Shown piece after piece: positions 42,480-42,760 of a stretch of DNA of 42,760 nt; positions within the stretch are counted from its first letter, which is position 1; each line of letters starts with the position of its first letter. The position numbers and the translations under genes are program-made. The notes under the pieces are model-generated. The model saw only the letters and a program-made list of their open reading frames with translations. It did no database searches and was not told the origin of the DNA. Source of the DNA: an uncultured Actinomycetes bacterium (lineage in GTDB: Bacteria > Actinomycetota > Actinomycetes > Mycobacteriales > Mycobacteriaceae); assembly GCA_903877095.1 (NCBI GenBank), contig CAIRCP010000042.1, forward strand, positions 1 through 42,760, in the 5' to 3' direction.

Positions 42480-42760
42480 GGCAGTGTCAAGCGGTGGAAG
42501 CAACGGAGTCGGTGAGGAGTTTGGTGAAGACTTCTCGGGGGGTGCGGAATCCGAGGATCGCTCGGGGTCGGTCGTTGAGTTCGTCGGCGATGGCGTCGAG
42601 GTAGGGCTGGTGGTTGGTGCTGTCGATGCCTTTGGGCAGGTACTCGCGGATCAGGCCGTTGGTGTTCTCGTTGGTGGGTCGTTCCCACGGTGAATGCGGG
42701 TGGGCGAAGTACACGGGCAGGTCGGTGGCCAGCGTTAATGCGGCATGGCGGGCCATTTCG
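42480..42760 (-). mobile_element. IS30-family insertion sequence, right end (partial)
   Basis: From 42480 the sequence GGCAGTGTCAAGCGGTGGAA leads straight into the end of an IS30-family transposase, and the window stops inside it. The tip is inferred from the point where gmd homology ends; the inverted repeat partner and target duplication are not in view. Confidence 0.75.
42487..42760 (-). CDS. IS30-family transposase, C-terminal part (5' end outside window)
   Basis: The visible 90 codons encode the end of an IS30-type DDE transposase: [11 protein letters not shown], then [20 protein letters not shown] (with the catalytic Glu in the NEN segment) and YLPKGID, then [17 protein letters not shown], all hallmarks of the family. 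An internal Met codon at 42756 is not the true start because the family continues N-terminally. Its stop is 8 bp from the IS/gmd junction. Confidence 0.88.
   Translation of the reverse strand, partial: EMARHAALTLATDLPVYFAHPHSPWERPTNENTNGLIREYLPKGIDSTNHQPYLDAIADELNDRPRAILGFRTPREVFTKLLTDSVASTA

Noticed and set aside
39820..42760. Genomic island with integrase or att sites
   Set aside because: Apart from the IS30 end there is no integrase, and the nearest tRNA is 27 kb away.

Overview
The window is high-GC actinobacterial DNA and reads as a non-tuberculous Mycobacterium (Mycolicibacterium-like) chromosome. The strongest evidence is gene order. From about 12.6 to 39.8 kb the genes follow, nearly one for one, the block I recall from M. 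tuberculosis running from Rv0756c through phoP-phoR, adhB, cyp51, cyp123, aldA, purD, purB and purC to ptrB. Locus names are from memory; no search was run.

Layout. (1) 0-2.6 kb: otsA (trehalose-6-phosphate synthase) translationally coupled to a 54-residue protein, then two overlapping small secreted four-cysteine proteins, all on the minus strand. (2) 2.8-5.6 kb: an SDR, a DUF427 protein and an ammonium channel behind a candidate GlnR box. The channel has Glu instead of the first of its two pore histidines. (3) 5.6-12 kb: a receptor Ser/Thr kinase, a zinc-ribbon protein, a TetR regulator, a serine hydrolase and a dCache-HAMP receptor whose cyclase domain has lost its metal-binding residues. 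(4) 12-12.7 kb: a tRNA-Thr(UGU) followed at once by a shrunken exported hydrolase that looks like a long family member with three in-frame deletions. (5) 12.7-16.8 kb: a decapeptide-repeat protein divergent from phoPR, with a PhoP box between them. A 38-bp, four-copy tandem repeat separates the converging ends of phoR and a HIT gene. (6) 16.4-26.4 kb: a sterol/alcohol-oxidation cluster. A tightly overlapping minus-strand operon (TetR, cyp123, SDR, cyp51, ferredoxin, SnoaL-like) lies upstream of adhB, which has a KstR-like operator. Divergent from the operon runs an aldehyde dehydrogenase, SDR, beta-hydroxyacid dehydrogenase and carboxymuconolactone-decarboxylase-like operon. (7) 26.4-39.8 kb: purine genes purD, purB and purC interleaved with a carboxyltransferase, an esterase, regulators, two methyltransferases of lower GC, and an intact oligopeptidase B. 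(8) 39.8-42.76 kb: a clearly lower-GC sugar-nucleotide cassette ending in an IS30-family element that has cut gmd.

The least ordinary part is region 8. A gmd remnant, a PLP enzyme with His188 where aminotransferases have Lys (the hallmark of the GDP-4-keto-6-deoxymannose 3-dehydratase ColD), and a GDP-fucose-synthase/ColC-type epimerase-reductase together make the enzyme set for GDP-L-colitose or a related 3,6-dideoxyhexose. This would be unusual in a mycobacterium. gmd itself is broken here by the IS.

Regulation. Eleven genes have a TANNNT -10 box 6-8 nt before the ATG or GTG start, as expected for leaderless transcripts; these include purD, purB and purC. The longest stretch without a gene is about 215 nt (7660-7875). 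No CRISPR array, prophage or rRNA was seen.
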